Source of the DNA: Phaeoceros laevis
Taxonomy: Eukaryota; Anthocerotophyta; Anthocerotopsida; Notothyladales
Length of the DNA: 23,774 bases
Assembly: GCA_049999765.1 (NCBI GenBank)
Contig: JBNGIQ010003966.1
Location: 1-23,774, forward strand
Reading direction: 5' to 3'
Below, piece by piece: positions 22,983-23,774 of the stretch. The notes beneath the pieces are model-generated. The model was given only the letters and a program-made list of their open reading frames with translations. It was not told the DNA's origin and did no database searches. Position 1 is the first letter of the stretch. The number at the start of each line of letters is the position of its first letter. The position numbers and the translations under genes are program-made.

Positions 22983-23346
22983 ATGCCTGGACACAAGAAA
23001 CAGGAGCGGTTAGCAAGGAGGGCGCGACGAGGGCGCGACGTCAGCAACAGCTGCAAAACTGACTGGATGAGCGGGAGGAAGCTTACAATCGGACTCTTGC
23101 ACCAACTCGGTGGGAACAAGTCTGGATCCGAATCTGTATTATGCTATGGCTGATGGGACATAATATTCTCCAAGGTTATGAGGCATTAGACGGTTATGAT
23201 TGAAGTACCTTCAACATTTCTGATCTTTCCCCTCTCACTCATTTTTCTTAGCACTTCCCACATCTGACTTGTACCTGTATGCAAATGTGCATTATCACCT
23301 GACAGCACTCTACAGTAGGCAGCCTGCACACAAAAAGCCATCACAA
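22983..23346 (+). CDS. Leader ORF upstream of Gag in the third element, unknown protein, broken
   Basis: It corresponds to 11950-12330 of the inner element. ATG 22983 opens MPGHKKQERLARRARR. An 11-bp tandem duplication (GGGCGCGACG(A/T) twice, about 23021-23042) then shifts the frame. In the shifted frame follow EREEAYNRTLAPTRWEQVWI, CIMLWLMGHNILQGYEALDG and YD, with TGA where the inner copy has tryptophan (about 23057 and 23201). After a TAG and one more frame change, LYLYANVHYHLTALYSRQ (from about 23269) matches the inner copy's LYATIHCYLSELYSRE. That last frame runs on into the Gag start, so the leader could once have been a Gag N-terminal extension here. Function unknown. Confidence 0.65.
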
Positions 23347-23480
23347 GAGTTAGTCTCTATACAACTCGTTTTTGCACTTACGTTAAGTCACTCAGCACAT
23401 CAGAAGTTAGGAAAATTTTTGAAGTTACCTTTTGCAAGGCCCACTGTGCACCAGTCCTTCTCTAAGCACAAAGCACAAAG

Positions 23481-23538
23481 CACCTATGGGTACCAACCCT
23501 GCTGCAGTGCACCTATGGGTACCAACCCTGCTGCAGTG
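23481..23538. repeat. Tandem duplication, 2 x 29 bp, over the Gag start
   Basis: The unit CACCTATGGGTACCAACCCT followed by GCTGCAGTG occurs twice without mismatch, so two Gag start codons (23486 and 23515) are present in different frames. Confidence 0.97.
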
Positions 23539-23774
23539 CCTCAGACCTTGGCCCTAAACCTTGGCCCTAAACATAGCCAAGGAGGATAAATTTGATGGCA
23601 CCAACTTTCATGTTTGGAGATCTAGAATGGAAGAAATTCTAAAATCTAGAAAATTATGGGGCTACGTGGGAGGTTATGGAGACCCCCCAGTAGTCATTCC
23701 AAAACCTGCAGCAGCATTAAGAGATGAATTGGTAGCATGGGAGGAGGCTGATCAGACTGCCAGAACCCTCCTGC
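23515..23774 (+). pseudogene. Third element Gag, N-terminal part, frameshifted
   Basis: ATG 23515 encodes MGTNPAAVPQTLALN. A perfect 13-bp tandem duplication (CCTTGGCCCTAAA at 23546 and 23559) then shifts the frame. The Gag core continues from about 23573 as IAKEDKFDGTNFHVWRSRME, EILKSRKLWGYVGGYGDPPV and AWEEADQTARTLL to the window end. The match to inner Gag (IAKEDKFDGSNYHIW, WEEADQTARTLL) is close. The shift probably makes this copy defective. Confidence 0.88.

Larger units (their letters stand above)
22618..23774 (+). mobile_element. Third Ty1/copia element, 5' end, cut by the window edge
   Basis: A 159-bp LTR, a primer site, a 700-bp leader with a conserved ORF, and the start of Gag are present on the plus strand. 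The LTR begins TGATACG, as the inner element's LTR begins TGATAGG, and the Gag proteins align closely. It is therefore a sister family of the inner element in opposite orientation. The rest lies outside the window. Confidence 0.9.

Overview
The window comes from a nuclear genome of the green-plant lineage, probably a streptophyte outside the flowering plants. Evidence: a Pescadillo gene with a plant-like BRCT region and C-terminus, Ty1/copia elements primed by the plant-type initiator-tRNA site (TGGTATCAGAGC), a plant Ptta/En/Spm-type transposase domain, and short GT-AG introns (76-145 nt). The species cannot be named from the sequence.

Layout. 1-892 (+): 3' half of a Pescadillo gene in four exon pieces, with one apparent frameshift. 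893-2437: a tandem 198-bp duplication, then a decayed minus-strand gene remnant of unknown family. 2438-14499 (-): an old, broken Ty1/copia element ('outer'). Inserted in its gag is a young, almost complete Ty1/copia element ('inner', 7040-12722) with 175-bp LTRs differing at one base and a perfect 5-bp target duplication (TAGAA). Between the outer pol end and its 3' LTR remnant is an antisense (+) reading frame with a membrane anchor. 14624-16213 (-): a spliced SET-domain gene whose cysteine/histidine motif exon is tandemly duplicated. 16250-20330: two weak hypothetical genes, four copies of a dispersed promoter-like repeat, hairpins, and a promoter-like cluster with two E2F-type sites and a telo-box. 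20768-22524 (+): a spliced gene with a plant Ptta/En/Spm transposase-like domain, one in-frame stop and a GC-rich minisatellite intron. 22618-23774 (+): the 5' end of a third Ty1/copia element, cut by the window edge, related to the inner one.

The most interesting observation is a reading frame in the 5' leader, upstream of Gag, shared by the inner element (minus strand) and the third element (plus strand). Over 36 aligned codons there are 15 synonymous but only 7 amino-acid-changing codon differences and no indels, so the leader was evolving as protein. Both copies are now broken, by different mutations. I do not recognise this protein. The outer element also carries a long arginine/glycine-rich extension before its Gag domain.

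The copia elements supply Gag, protease, integrase, reverse transcriptase and RNase H in the usual copia order (integrase before RT). The SET gene, the small ORFs, the promoter-like repeats and the transposase-like gene may be parts of one or more degraded DNA transposons with accessory genes. That link is inference.
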